Assembly (NCBI RefSeq): GCF_900114785.1
Contig: NZ_FOUG01000007.1
Location: 287,624 to 351,623 of the forward strand
Direction: 5' to 3'
DNA: 64,000 nucleotides
Source of the DNA: Variovorax sp. OV329
GTDB taxonomy: Bacteria; Pseudomonadota; Gammaproteobacteria; Burkholderiales; Burkholderiaceae_C
This document shows, one piece after another, positions 9,228 through 18,673 of this stretch. The notes below the pieces were generated by a model that had not been told where the DNA came from, searched no databases, and saw nothing but the letters and a program-made list of their open reading frames with translations. Numbering within the stretch: position 1 is the first letter of the stretch; each line of letters begins with the position of its first letter. The translations under genes and the position numbers were made by a program.

Positions 9228-11249
9228 ATGATCACCCTCAAGAACGTCGTCCTGCGCCGCAGCAGCAAGGTCCTGCTCAACGGCGCCAGCGTCACCATCA
9301 ACCCCGGCGAGAAGGTCGGCCTGGTGGGGCGCAACGGCGCCGGCAAGTCCACCCTGTTCGCCCTGTTCAACGGCACGCTGCACGAGGATGGCGGCGACTT
9401 TTCCGTGCCGAAACAGTGGCGCCTGGCCCAGGTGGCTCAGAACATGCCCGAGACGGATGAGTCCGCGACGGAGTTCGTGGTGGGTGGTGACACCCGCCTG
9501 GCCGAAGTTCGACAGGTGCTGGCCGATCTCGAACAGAAGCACGCCGCAGACCCCGACGACCACGACATCGGCATGGAGCTCGCCCACGCCTACACGGACC
9601 TGGCCGACGCCGGCGAGCACGACGCCGTGCCGCGGGCGCAGGCGCTTATCCTGGGGCTGGGCTTCAAGGTGGCCGAGCTGGACGAGCCGGTGAACAGCTT
9701 CTCCGGCGGCTGGCGCATGCGCCTGCAGCTGGCCCGCGCCCTCATGTGCCCCAGCGACCTGCTGCTGCTGGACGAGCCCACCAACCACCTGGACCTGGAC
9801 GCGCTGGTCTGGCTGGAAGCCTGGCTGCAGCGCTATGCCGGCACCATGATCGTCATCAGCCACGACCGCGAGTTCCTGGACGCGGTGACCGACGTCACGC
9901 TGCACATCGACCAGGCCAACCTGGTGCGCTACGGCGGCAACTACAGCAAGTTCGAGGAAATGCGCGCGCTGCAGATGGAGCAGCAGCAGGTCGCGTTCTC
10001 GCGCCAGCAGGAGAAGATCGCGCACCTGCAGAAGTTCATCGACCGCTTCAAGGCCAAGGCCAGCAAGGCCAAGCAGGCGCAAAGCCGGGTCAAGGCCCTG
10101 GAGCGCATGGAGAAGGTCGCGCCGCTACTGGCCGAGGCCGACTTCACCTTCGAGTTCAAGGAGCCGAACAACATCCCCAACCCGATGCTGTCCATCAGCG
10201 ACGCGGCCTTCGGCTACGTGCAGGAAGACGCGCCGCCCAAGGTGATCCTGACCGGCGTCAGCCGCTCGGTGCTGGCGGGCCAGCGCATCGGCATCCTGGG
10301 CGCCAACGGCCAGGGCAAGTCCACTTTCGTGAAGACCATCGCCCGCGAGATGGGCGCGCTGGCCGGCACGGTCACCGAGGGCAAGGGCCTGAGCATCGGC
10401 TACTTCGCGCAGCAGGAACTGGACGTGCTGCATCCGGCCAGCAGCCCGCTGGAGCACATGGTCCGCCTGGCGCGCGAGCTGGGCGCGGGCTCGCGCGAGC
10501 GCAGCACCGAGCAGGACCTGCGCGGCTTCCTGGGCAGCTTCAACTTCAGCGGCGACATGGTCAAGCAGGCCGTGGGCACCATGAGCGGCGGCGAGAAGGC
10601 GCGCCTGGTGCTGGCCATGATGGTCTGGCAGCGCCCCAACCTGCTGCTGCTGGACGAGCCGACCAACCACCTGGACCTGGCGACGCGCGAGGCGCTGGCG
10701 GTGGCGCTGAACGAGTTCGAAGGCACGCTGATGCTGGTGAGCCACGACCGCGCGCTGCTGCGCTCGGTGTGCGACGAGTTCTGGCTGGTGGGCCGCGGCA
10801 AGGTCGCCGATTTCGACGGCGACCTGGACGACTACCAGCGCTACCTGCTGGACGAAGCCAAGCGCCAGCGCGAGCTGGCCAAGGAAGCCGGCCGCGCCGC
10901 CGATGCGCACGCCCAGGCGCAGGCACAAGCCGCAGCCGCCGCCCTGGCAGCTGCAGCACCTGCCCCTGCTCCCGCCTCTTCCCGTGAGCAGCGCCAGCAA
11001 GACGCGCAGGACCGCCAGCAGCGCCTGGAGCGGCAAAAGCCCATCAAGCGCGAACTGACCAAGGCCGAGACCCGCCTCTCAGCCGCCAGCACCGAGCGCG
11101 ACGCGCTCGAAGCCCGGATGGCACAGCCCATGCCACCCGCCGAGATCGCCGAGGCCGGCAAACGGCTGAAAGCACTCACCGACGAGATCGCCGAACTGGA
11201 AGAACGCTGGCTGCGCCTGACGGACGAGCTGGAAGCCATCGGCGCCTGA
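9228..11249 (+). CDS. ABC-F family ATPase, YheS-like
   Basis: A 673-residue soluble protein with two ABC domains. Walker A motifs are GRNGAGKS (about 34-41) and GANGQGKS (about 358-365), signatures are FSGGWRMRL and MSGGEKARL, and both Walker B segments read LLLLDEPTNHLDL. The inter-domain linker is rich in Arg/Lys (KASKAKQAQSRVKALERM). An Ala/Pro-rich linker leads to a C-terminal coiled coil (about 585-670). ABC-F proteins act on stalled ribosomes, and this architecture matches YheS better than EttA. No membrane segments are present. Confidence 0.88.
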   Translation: MITLKNVVLRRSSKVLLNGASVTINPGEKVGLVGRNGAGKSTLFALFNGTLHEDGGDFSVPKQWRLAQVAQNMPETDESATEFVVGGDTRLAEVRQVLADLEQKHAADPDDHDIGMELAHAYTDLADAGEHDAVPRAQALILGLGFKVAELDEPVNSFSGGWRMRLQLARALMCPSDLLLLDEPTNHLDLDALVWLEAWLQRYAGTMIVISHDREFLDAVTDVTLHIDQANLVRYGGNYSKFEEMRALQMEQQQVAFSRQQEKIAHLQKFIDRFKAKASKAKQAQSRVKALERMEKVAPLLAEADFTFEFKEPNNIPNPMLSISDAAFGYVQEDAPPKVILTGVSRSVLAGQRIGILGANGQGKSTFVKTIAREMGALAGTVTEGKGLSIGYFAQQELDVLHPASSPLEHMVRLARELGAGSRERSTEQDLRGFLGSFNFSGDMVKQAVGTMSGGEKARLVLAMMVWQRPNLLLLDEPTNHLDLATREALAVALNEFEGTLMLVSHDRALLRSVCDEFWLVGRGKVADFDGDLDDYQRYLLDEAKRQRELAKEAGRAADAHAQAQAQAAAAALAAAAPAPAPASSREQRQQDAQDRQQRLERQKPIKRELTKAETRLSAASTERDALEARMAQPMPPAEIAEAGKRLKALTDEIAELEERWLRLTDELEAIGA

Positions 11250-11335
11250 GGGCACCGCACTCCGGGCAAACCTGCCCTGCGGCATTGCCGGGCCGTCCGC
11301 GGTTCGGCCACCACCCTTCCTGGAGTTCGCTCACC

Positions 11336-11455
11336 GACGCAACTGGTGCGTCTGCAGCGCCAATTGAGTGCGTGCGGCGTCCACACGCGCACCGCTTTGG
11401 ATCAAATGATTCATTTTTGTCATTTATTGATTTATTTGATTCATATTGCTATCTT
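11336..11455 (+). promoter_or_regulatory. AT-rich promoter region of the ABC/hydantoinase operon
   Basis: In 269 bp between genes, a 6-bp hairpin (GACGCA 11336-11341, TGCGTC 11347-11352) is followed by a sharply AT-rich stretch. TGATTCAT occurs twice (11407-11414 and 11437-11444). TTGATT (11427-11432) and TATCTT (11450-11455) are 17 bp apart and make a plausible sigma70 promoter. The repeated octamer is a candidate operator, perhaps for the RpiR regulator at the end of the operon. Confidence 0.55.
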
Positions 11456-11518
11456 GCGTGGCTGCATCGGCCATCCAGGCCGCTGCGGGAATCCATCCGT
11501 CCACCAGGAGCACCACGC

Positions 11519-12334
11519 ATGTATCTCAAGACAATCGCCGCGCGCATTGCGATGTCGGCCGCCACGGTGAGCGGCGCCGTCGTCGCGCTCGCCGCCACCG
11601 CTGTGCCCGCCCTTGCCGCCGACTGGACCGTGGGCGCCAACATCGGCAACGTGCCCTGGGAATTCCAGGACGCTTCCGGCAAGTTCGTCGGCTTCGAAAT
11701 CGACCTGGTTAACGAAGTTGCCAAGCGTGCCGGCAAGACGGTGGAGATCGAGAACATCCCGTTCAATGGCTTGTTTCCGGCGGTGCAGTCGGGCCGGATC
11801 CAGATGGCCGTGTCCAGCATCACCATCACTCCCAAGCGCCTCGAGTCGCTCGCCTTCGCACAACCCTACTACGACAGCGACCAGTCGCTGTCGGTGCTCA
11901 AGACCAGCAAGATCGACAAGCTCGAAGACTTGTCGGGGAAGACGGTGGGTGTGGACACGGCTTCCACCGGCGACATCTACGCCACCGAGAACACCGCCAG
12001 GCTGAAGATCGCCAGGATCACGCGCTACGAGGGCCTGGCGCCGGCGATGCTCGACCTGGCCGCGGGCCGCATCGACGGCTACATCAGCGACATCCCGGCC
12101 GTGGAGTACTACATCAAGGACAAGCCGCAATACCGCATTGCCGCGCGCATTCCGACCAACGAGCGCTACTCCTTCATGTACGCCAAGAACTTTCCCGACG
12201 CCGCCAAGGTCAACGACATCCTGAGCGCGCTGAAGAAGGAAGGCTTCGTCTCGGCCACCCACAAGAAGTGGTTCGGTTCGGTGCCGCCCGACACATCGTC
12301 GAGCGTGAAGGTGATGGACGTGCCCAAGCTTTGA
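11519..12334 (+). CDS. Periplasmic solute-binding protein of a polar amino-acid-type ABC importer
   Basis: A 271-residue family 3 binding protein. A signal peptide of about 35 residues ends VPALAA before DWTVGAN. Then come the usual PWEFQDASGKFVGFEIDLVNEVAKR region, a ligand arm with SSITITPKRLESLAFAQPYY, and VGVDTASTGDIY. The ATG at 11519 gives a proper signal peptide; an in-frame codon at 11285 would add a tail with no signal logic. The genes around it (hydantoinase, class V enzyme) suggest a ureido or amino-acid-like ligand rather than a standard amino acid. Confidence 0.85.
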   Translation: MYLKTIAARIAMSAATVSGAVVALAATAVPALAADWTVGANIGNVPWEFQDASGKFVGFEIDLVNEVAKRAGKTVEIENIPFNGLFPAVQSGRIQMAVSSITITPKRLESLAFAQPYYDSDQSLSVLKTSKIDKLEDLSGKTVGVDTASTGDIYATENTARLKIARITRYEGLAPAMLDLAAGRIDGYISDIPAVEYYIKDKPQYRIAARIPTNERYSFMYAKNFPDAAKVNDILSALKKEGFVSATHKKWFGSVPPDTSSSVKVMDVPKL

Positions 12335-12408
12335 GCGAATTTTCCAGCCCCGCCAACACAGGCCCCGCCGACCCCACCGATCCCACCCGATAGAGACTGC
12401 GCCCCGCG

Positions 12409-13080
12409 ATGAATCTGCTCGACACGTTCTTCAATTGGCCGGTGTTGCGGGGTGCCCTGCCCATGCTGCTGGAGGGCCTGTGGATCACCATCGTGCTTGG
12501 CGCGGTCAGCATCTCGCTGGGCTTCGCAGGCGGCCTCTTCATGGCGTTGGTGCGGCTTTATGCGGCGCGCTGGCTGGCCGCGCTGGCGCGTGTGTACATC
12601 GACGTGTTCCGTTCGATCCCGCTGCTGGTGCTGCTGGTGCTGGTGTACTACGCCCTGCCCTTCGTCGGCATCCGGCTCACCTCCTTCGCGGCGGCAGCCA
12701 CGGCGCTGTCGCTGGTGTCGTGTGCCTATACGGCCGAGATCCTGCGCGCCGGCATCGAAGCCATACCCCGCGGCCAGTTCGAGGCCGCAGACGCCATCGG
12801 CCTGGGCTTCTTCAACCGCATGCGTGACGTGGTGCTGCCCCAGGCGCTGCGCATCGTGGTTCCGCCGCTCACGAGCAATTGCATCAATGTGCTGAAAGAC
12901 ACGGCGCTGGCCTCGGTGGTGGCCATGCCCGACCTCCTGAAGCAGGCGACACAGGCGCAGGCCCTGGCCGCCAATCCCACGCCGCTGATCGGCGCCGCGT
13001 TTCTCTATCTGTTGCTGCTGTTGCCGCTGGTGCGGCTCGTCGGCTTCTTCGAAGGGCGGCATCGCGCCGCGGTACGGTGA
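12409..13080 (+). CDS. Amino-acid-type ABC transporter permease
   Basis: A 223-residue inner-membrane protein with about five hydrophobic helices and the HisMQ-family motif [29 protein letters not shown] (the EAA loop that docks the ATPase) near residues 125-152. Only one permease gene is present, so the channel is presumably a homodimer. It lies 74 bp after the binding protein and 4 bp before the ATPase. Confidence 0.88.
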   Translation: MNLLDTFFNWPVLRGALPMLLEGLWITIVLGAVSISLGFAGGLFMALVRLYAARWLAALARVYIDVFRSIPLLVLLVLVYYALPFVGIRLTSFAAAATALSLVSCAYTAEILRAGIEAIPRGQFEAADAIGLGFFNRMRDVVLPQALRIVVPPLTSNCINVLKDTALASVVAMPDLLKQATQAQALAANPTPLIGAAFLYLLLLLPLVRLVGFFEGRHRAAVR

Positions 13081-13084
13081 AGAC

Positions 13085-13837
13085 ATGTTGACCACCACCG
13101 AAACTTCCGCACAGATCCGCATCCGCGGCCTGCACAAGTTCTACGGCGCTTTCGAGGCGCTGCACGGCATCGACCTGGACATCCGCGTCGGCGAGGTGGT
13201 GGTGGTGATCGGGCCTTCGGGCTCGGGCAAGTCCACGCTGATCCGCTGCATCAACCTGCTCGAGGAGTACCAGCGCGGCGAGGTGCTGCTCGAAGGCAAC
13301 AAGGTCGTCCGCGGCCGCGGCCTGGCCAGGATCCGGGCCGAGGTCGGCATGGTGTTCCAGAGCTTCAACCTGTTTCCGCACCTCACGGCGTTGGACAACG
13401 TGGCGCTCGGGCCGATGCGGGTCCGCCACCTGTCCCGGCGCCAGGCAGAGGCCTGCGCGCGGGCCCTGCTCGACAAGGTCGGACTGGCGCAGCACGCCCA
13501 CAAATTGCCCGGTCAGTTGTCGGGCGGACAGCAGCAGCGCGTGGCCATCGCGCGCGCGTTGGCCATGGAGCCCAAGGTGCTGCTGTTCGACGAACCGACA
13601 TCGGCGCTCGACCCGGAGATGGTCGGCGAGGTGCTCGACGTGATGCAGAAACTCGCGCGCACCGGTGTCACCATGGTCATCGTCACCCATGAAATGGGCT
13701 TCGCGCGCCGCGTTGCCGACCGCGTGATCTTCATGGAGGGCGGCCGCGTGATCGAACAGGCGCCGCCGGAAGCCTTTTTCACTGCGCCTCGCGAGGAACG
13801 CACCCGTGCCTTCCTGCAGGCCATCCATCAGCACTGA
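13085..13837 (+). CDS. Amino-acid-type ABC transporter ATP-binding protein
   Basis: A 250-residue GlnQ-like ATPase: Walker [11 protein letters not shown]-loop [15 protein letters not shown], signature [15 protein letters not shown], Walker [15 protein letters not shown] and the H-loop [17 protein letters not shown]. It energises the adjacent single-permease importer. The downstream enzyme gene starts 4 bp after its stop, so importer and enzymes form one operon. Confidence 0.92.
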   Translation: MLTTTETSAQIRIRGLHKFYGAFEALHGIDLDIRVGEVVVVIGPSGSGKSTLIRCINLLEEYQRGEVLLEGNKVVRGRGLARIRAEVGMVFQSFNLFPHLTALDNVALGPMRVRHLSRRQAEACARALLDKVGLAQHAHKLPGQLSGGQQQRVAIARALAMEPKVLLFDEPTSALDPEMVGEVLDVMQKLARTGVTMVIVTHEMGFARRVADRVIFMEGGRVIEQAPPEAFFTAPREERTRAFLQAIHQH

Positions 13838-13841
13838 AGCC

Positions 13842-15083
13842 ATGCAGACCGCAAACCCCAAGCTCGACCTGGCGCACATCCGCGCCGAGTTTCCCGCACT
13901 CAACGACGAGGTGGCTTTTCTCGACAACGCCGGCGGCTCGCAGGTGTTGCGCCGCGTGGCCGACCGGGTGCGCGACTACCTGCTCACCAGCGCCGTGCAA
14001 CTCGGCGCCAGTTATGCCCAGTCGCAGGACGCCGGCAGCAAGGTGCTGGCCGCACGCCGCTCGGTGGCGGAACTCATCAACGCCCCGTTCGACGACGAGG
14101 TCGTGATGGGCAGCTCGACCACCTCGCTGATGTTCCAGCTCACCAGCGCCATCCTGCCCACCGTGCAACCCGGCGACGAGATCATCGTCACCAACACCGA
14201 CCATGAAAGCAACATCGGCGGCTGGATGCGCTTGGCCTCCGCGGGCGCAGTGTTGAAGGTCTGGGAAGTCGACACCGAAACCCTGCAACTCGACCTGGCC
14301 ACGCTGGACACCTTGCTCACGCCGCGCACGAAGTGGGTGGCGATGACGCACGCCTCCAACATCCTGGGCACGGTGAACCCGGTGGCACAGGTCGCCGAGC
14401 GGGTGCACGCCGTCGGCGGCCGGCTCTGTGTCGACGCCGTGGCCTACGCGCCGCATCGGCTGGTCGACGTGCAGGCCAGCGGCGCCGATCTCTACGCCTA
14501 CAGCTTCTACAAGGTGTTCGGCCCGCACTACGCGGTGTTGTGGGGCAAGCGCGAACTGCTGCTGTCGCTGCCCAGCCTGAACCACTATTTCATCGGCCCC
14601 GAGGTGCTGCCCTACAAGCTGCAGCCGGGCAACGTGAACTACGAGCTCTCGTACGGTTGCATGGGCATCAGCGACTACCTGATCGACGTGGGCACCCGCT
14701 TGGGCGGCACCGGCAGCGCGCGCTGCAGGATGCAGACCGCATTCGACGCTTTCGAGCGGCATGAGGACATGCTCTGCGAACGCCTGCTCGCGTACCTGCG
14801 CGAAAGGAAGTCGGTGCGCATCATCGGCATGGACAGCGCGTTGCACGGTGGCCGCGTCCCCACCGTGAGCTTCACGGTGGCTGGCGTGCAGTCCGAATCC
14901 ATCGTGCGCCACACGGACCGCTTCCAAATCGGCATCCGCTTCGGCGATTTCTACGCGAAGCGGCTGGTCGACCGTCTCGGACTGCAGCCGCAAGGCGGCG
15001 TGGTGCGGGTGTCGATGGCGCACTACAACACGCCGGAAGAAATCGACCGCCTCGTCACGCACCTGGACGAAGCCATTCCATGA
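13842..15083 (+). CDS. Class V aminotransferase / cysteine-desulfurase-like PLP enzyme (VC1184-like)
   Basis: A 413-residue fold-type I enzyme. FLDNAGGSQV starts the PLP domain, then TDHESNIGGW, VDAVAYAPHRLVD and YSFYKVFGPHYAVLWG, where the Lys is the predicted Schiff-base residue. The pattern resembles the VC1184-like cysteine-desulfurase-related subfamily, whose reaction is not established. A mobile catalytic Cys typical of NifS/SufS is not evident. Between an importer and a hydantoinase it could act as a beta-lyase or transaminase on the imported compound. The start at 13842 is the first ATG after the ATPase stop. Confidence 0.78.
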   Translation: MQTANPKLDLAHIRAEFPALNDEVAFLDNAGGSQVLRRVADRVRDYLLTSAVQLGASYAQSQDAGSKVLAARRSVAELINAPFDDEVVMGSSTTSLMFQLTSAILPTVQPGDEIIVTNTDHESNIGGWMRLASAGAVLKVWEVDTETLQLDLATLDTLLTPRTKWVAMTHASNILGTVNPVAQVAERVHAVGGRLCVDAVAYAPHRLVDVQASGADLYAYSFYKVFGPHYAVLWGKRELLLSLPSLNHYFIGPEVLPYKLQPGNVNYELSYGCMGISDYLIDVGTRLGGTGSARCRMQTAFDAFERHEDMLCERLLAYLRERKSVRIIGMDSALHGGRVPTVSFTVAGVQSESIVRHTDRFQIGIRFGDFYAKRLVDRLGLQPQGGVVRVSMAHYNTPEEIDRLVTHLDEAIP

Positions 15084-16495
15084 CCACCGACACCCTGATC
15101 CGCAACGGGCGCGTCATCACGGCCACGGACGACTACGTGGCCGACGTGCTGATGCGCGATGGCGTGTTCCACACCATCGGCCGCGGCATCGAGGTCGGCG
15201 AAGACGTGGCCGTGGTCGACGCCACCGGGCTCTACGTGCTGCCCGGCGGCGTGGACACCCATGTCCACCTGGAAAACGTGATCGGCCCGACCATCACCTG
15301 CGACACCTTCGCCAGCGGCACGCGCGCCGCCGCCTTCGGCGGCACCACCACCATCGTCGACTTCGCGCTGCAGACCGAGCTGGATTCCCCGCTGGGCGCC
15401 ATCGCGCGCGCCCAACGCAGCGCGGAATCGCAGGTGGCGGTTGACTACAGCGTCCACGTGATCATCACGCGTGTGGACGACCAGGTGCTCAAGGACGTGC
15501 GCCACGCCATGCTTCACGAGGGCGTGACCAGCTTCAAGATGTTCATGGCCTACCCGGGCGTGATGATGGCCGACGACGCCGCCATCTTCCGCATGCTGCG
15601 CCAGGTGGGTGCCGACGGCGGCATGGTGGCGCTGCACGCCGAGAACGGCACGGTCATCGACCTGCTCATCAAGGAGGCACTGGACGCCGGCCACACCTCG
15701 CCGCGCTATCACGCCATGACGCGCCCGGCCATCATGGAGGGCGAAGCGACGCACCGGGGCATCCGCCTGGCCGAACTCGCCGAGGCGCCGATCTACTTCG
15801 TGCACGTGTCCAGCAACGAGGCGCTCAAGCACATCGTCACCGCACGCGCCGAAGGCATCCCGGTGTTCGCCGAGACCTGCCCGCATTACCTGCTGTTCGA
15901 CGATTCGGTCTACAGCAGCGACGACGTGGCGATCGCCAAGTACGTGATGACGCCGCCGCTGCGCACACCGGACGACCAGAAGCACCTGTGGCGCGCGCTG
16001 CGCTTCGACGACCTGCAGGTGATCGCCACCGACCACTGCCCCTTCTGCATGAAGGAAGGCCACCTCGGCTACCGCATGCAGAAGATGCGCGGCAAGGATG
16101 ATTTCTCGCTGATTCCGAATGGTGCACCCGGCATCGAGACTCGCCTGGTCAGCCTGTTCGACATCGGCGTCATGCAGGGCAAGCTGTCGCTGAACCGGTT
16201 CGTCGAGCTCACCGCCACCACACCGGCCAAGTTGTTCGGCCTGTTCCCGAAGAAAGGCACGATCGCGGTGGGCAGCGATGCCGACGTGGTGCTCTTCGAC
16301 CCGGCGGCGAGCCAGACCGTCCATGCCCACGAACTGCACGGCAACTGCGACTACACGCTGCTCGAGGGCCACCACCTGCGCGGCAAGGTGGAGAAGGTGT
16401 TCCTGCGCGGCCAGCTGATCGTGGACGGCGCGCAATGGCTGGGCCGCGAGGGCATGGGCCGCTTCGTGCCGCGCGGGCAGGTTCGGGCGTTCTGA
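15080..16495 (+). CDS. Dihydropyrimidinase / D-hydantoinase family amidohydrolase
   Basis: A 471-residue cyclic amidohydrolase with the dinuclear metal site: DTHVHLE, the carboxylated Lys in SFKMFMAYPG, ALHAENG, IYFVHVSS and the final Asp in IATDHCPF. A preceding PGGVDTHVH and the C-terminal GSDADVVLFDP complete the family pattern. It hydrolyses dihydropyrimidines or 5-substituted hydantoins to N-carbamoyl amino acids. Its ATGA overlaps the preceding stop. No carbamoylase or beta-ureidopropionase lies in the operon, so the next step is unassigned. Confidence 0.9.
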   Translation: MTTDTLIRNGRVITATDDYVADVLMRDGVFHTIGRGIEVGEDVAVVDATGLYVLPGGVDTHVHLENVIGPTITCDTFASGTRAAAFGGTTTIVDFALQTELDSPLGAIARAQRSAESQVAVDYSVHVIITRVDDQVLKDVRHAMLHEGVTSFKMFMAYPGVMMADDAAIFRMLRQVGADGGMVALHAENGTVIDLLIKEALDAGHTSPRYHAMTRPAIMEGEATHRGIRLAELAEAPIYFVHVSSNEALKHIVTARAEGIPVFAETCPHYLLFDDSVYSSDDVAIAKYVMTPPLRTPDDQKHLWRALRFDDLQVIATDHCPFCMKEGHLGYRMQKMRGKDDFSLIPNGAPGIETRLVSLFDIGVMQGKLSLNRFVELTATTPAKLFGLFPKKGTIAVGSDADVVLFDPAASQTVHAHELHGNCDYTLLEGHHLRGKVEKVFLRGQLIVDGAQWLGREGMGRFVPRGQVRAF

Positions 16496-16514
16496 CACGC
16501 GACAATCGGCGCTT

Positions 16515-17432
16515 ATGAGTGCTGCGAGCGCCCCTTCCCTGCCCACCGATCTTGCTGGCCTGCGCGAACTGATTGGCCGCGAAAGCGAACGCCTCACCCC
16601 GCGCATGCGCGACGCAGCGCGCTACACCATCGAACACCCGAACGACATCGCCCTGAACCCGGTCGCTACCGTGGCCGAGATCGCGCAGATCGCGCCGGCC
16701 GCGTTCATCCGCATGGCCAAGGCACTGGGTTTCGGAGGGTACTCAGAACTGCAGCGTCTGCTGCGCGAACCCCTGCAGTATGCGGCCAAGCCAACCTTTC
16801 GCGAGCGCATCCGGCACTTCGGTGGCGAGCAGCCGCTGGACCGGCCGGACGACCCGGCCGAGGTGCTGCGTGCGTTCAGCCGCGCCAACATCGTGTCGCT
16901 CGAACACCTGCAGGACAACGCCGCAAGCCTGCCGCTGCGGCAAGCGATCACGCTCATCGAGAATGCCCGCATCGTGCATGTGCTGGGCCTGCGACGCTCG
17001 TATGCGGTGGCCGCCTACCTCGCCTATGCGCTGAACCGCGTGGGCCGCCCTGCGGTGCAAATCACCGGCATCGGCGGCGCCATCGCCGAACAGGCCAGCA
17101 CGGTGAGCGCTGATGACCTGTTGATCGCCGTCAGCTTCCCGCCGTACGCGGCCGACACGCTCCAGGTGTGCGAACAGGTGCGCGCCGGCGGCGCCCGGCG
17201 CCTGGCCATCACCGATGCCGTCCTGAGCCCGGTGGCGCGCAACGCCGACCTGGTGCTGGAGGTCGACGACGCCAAGCTGCTCGGCTTCCGGTCACTGACC
17301 TCGGCCATGTCGCTGGCGCAGACGCTTGCCGTCGGCCTGGCGTTCAGCAAACGCCAGAAGCGCAAGGGCCGCACGCCAAACGGGCGCGCAGCCGCCCTGC
17401 CGTCGGCGGACCTGCACGAAGTCGATTGCTGA
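16515..17432 (+). CDS. MurR/RpiR family transcriptional regulator
   Basis: A 305-residue regulator with an N-terminal RpiR-type helix-turn-helix (TPRMRDAARYTIEHPNDIALN, then VATVAEIAQIAPAAFIRMAKALGFGGYSELQ) and a C-terminal SIS domain (about 135-265) with RIVHVLGLRRSYAVAAYLAYALN. SIS domains sense phosphosugars or other small ligands. It is co-directional, 19 bp after the hydantoinase, and probably controls this operon through the AT-rich region ahead of the binding-protein gene. Confidence 0.87.
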   Translation: MSAASAPSLPTDLAGLRELIGRESERLTPRMRDAARYTIEHPNDIALNPVATVAEIAQIAPAAFIRMAKALGFGGYSELQRLLREPLQYAAKPTFRERIRHFGGEQPLDRPDDPAEVLRAFSRANIVSLEHLQDNAASLPLRQAITLIENARIVHVLGLRRSYAVAAYLAYALNRVGRPAVQITGIGGAIAEQASTVSADDLLIAVSFPPYAADTLQVCEQVRAGGARRLAITDAVLSPVARNADLVLEVDDAKLLGFRSLTSAMSLAQTLAVGLAFSKRQKRKGRTPNGRAAALPSADLHEVDC

Positions 17433-17436
17433 CACC

Positions 17437-17958
17437 ATGGCCAGGCACCGCTCCAGCTTGCCCATCGCGGCGCTCACAGCCGAGGCTTTTCGCCCGTTCG
17501 GCGACGTCATCGAAGCCAGCCCCACGGCGCGCCATTTCCCCATCAACAGCGGTTTTGCGGAACGCTTCCACGACCTTGCCCGGGTCGATGTCAACACCGA
17601 GGGTGGCCGCGCCATCGTCAGCATCTTCCAGGCCCTGCCGCGTACGCTGCCGATGCAACTGCGGTTGCTCGAACGGCATCCGCTGGGCAGCCAGGCCTTC
17701 ATGCCGCTGTCGCCGCGTGCCTACCTGGTGGTGGTGGCGCCGGCCAATCCTGATCGCGATGGGCCCGATCTTGCCGCGATGCGCTGCTTTCGCGCGGAGC
17801 CCGGCCAGGGCGTGAATTACGCGCGCGGCACATGGCACCATCCGCTGATCGCGCTCGACGCGCCGAGCGACTTCCTGGTGGTCGACCGCGGCGGCGCGCC
17901 GGGCGACCTCAATTGCGACGAGCACCCGCTCGGCGCGCAAGCAGCCTGGGTCGGCTAG
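17437..17958 (+). CDS. Ureidoglycolate lyase (AllA)-like protein
   Basis: A 173-residue cupin-fold protein: LTAEAFRPFGDVIEA at the N-terminus, central ERHPLGSQAFMPLSPRAYLVVVAP and C-terminal GVNYARGTWHHPLIAL. All are hallmarks of ureidoglycolate lyase (glyoxylate plus urea from ureidoglycolate). The ATG at 17437 lies 4 bp after the RpiR stop. With the hydantoinase and importer it suggests breakdown of an allantoin- or ureide-like compound, although allantoinase and allantoate amidohydrolase are absent from the window. Confidence 0.85.
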   Translation: MARHRSSLPIAALTAEAFRPFGDVIEASPTARHFPINSGFAERFHDLARVDVNTEGGRAIVSIFQALPRTLPMQLRLLERHPLGSQAFMPLSPRAYLVVVAPANPDRDGPDLAAMRCFRAEPGQGVNYARGTWHHPLIALDAPSDFLVVDRGGAPGDLNCDEHPLGAQAAWVG

Positions 17959-18307
17959 TGTGGTGCAGCCATTCAAGGGCAGCACAGCAGCGCCGCGCAG
18001 CCGCCAAGCAACATCGCGCCGACAAGAAAGCTGCCCGCGCTTGAACGGTCCGGGTTTCATTGGGTAAACCACCACCGCCGAGTCACGTTTCCGAGACGGT
18101 GCCTCAGGGTTCGCCCTGAGCCGCTTAACATGAGTCGTTGCAAGTCTGCAACTTATGAAAAAGCAGCCCTGTTCAGGTCATTGCGGCACTGTATGCGACT
18201 GTATAAAGCCATAGTTTTTGGAGAATCCTGATGATGGGCGGAGAGAACATGCGCACGACTTGGCGCCATCTCCCGAGCGCAACGGTTCGAAGCGATGGAG
18301 GAGCGGA
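17959..18307. other. 349-bp intergenic stretch with a hairpin and a palindrome
   Basis: No convincing gene. CTCAGGG (18103-18109) and CCCTGAG (18114-18120) form a perfect 7-bp stem with a TTCG tetraloop but no T-tract; it may end or stabilise the upstream operon transcript. GTTGCA (18137-18142) and TGCAAC (18147-18152) form a 4-nt-spaced palindrome. An AT-rich stretch (about 18153-18230) follows and probably carries the promoter of the small gene at 18308. Confidence 0.5.
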
Positions 18308-18544
18308 ATGAACGAAGCGGACATTGCAGCGTCCATAGAGCGGCTCATGAGACGGGTCGACTATTACCTGCATTGCGAACTCGACGAGGAATACGACCAT
18401 GACCGGCCGGACTCCGCCCGAGTGCAACTCGAGGCGGCCCTGCGCCAGGAACTGCTTCGCGCCGGGGCCATCGCCATGATGAGCGCCGCTGTCAGCACCG
18501 CGTCGGACCGGAACGACGCCGAAGGCGACAAGAGCATCGCTTGA
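18308..18544 (+). CDS. Small hypothetical protein (78 aa)
   Basis: Starts MNEADIAASIERLMRRVDYYLHCELDEE and is mostly alpha-helical and acidic in the middle, with a hydrophobic AGAIAMMSAAV segment. A strong GGAGGAGCGG ribosome-binding site lies just ahead of the ATG at 18308, which supports this start over an upstream in-frame codon at 18218. I do not recognise the family. It is 129 bp ahead of the aldehyde dehydrogenase gene. Confidence 0.6.
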   Translation: MNEADIAASIERLMRRVDYYLHCELDEEYDHDRPDSARVQLEAALRQELLRAGAIAMMSAAVSTASDRNDAEGDKSIA

Positions 18545-18673
18545 CCTTGTCGGGCCGGGGTCGGCGGAGCGGCCCCATCCTGTCTTGATTCGCCGGCACC
18601 GGCCTCCGCCCTTGCAGGCGCGGATCGGCCCACAATCCCCTCCACGAACATCCGGCCTTCGCAGGAGCGACAC

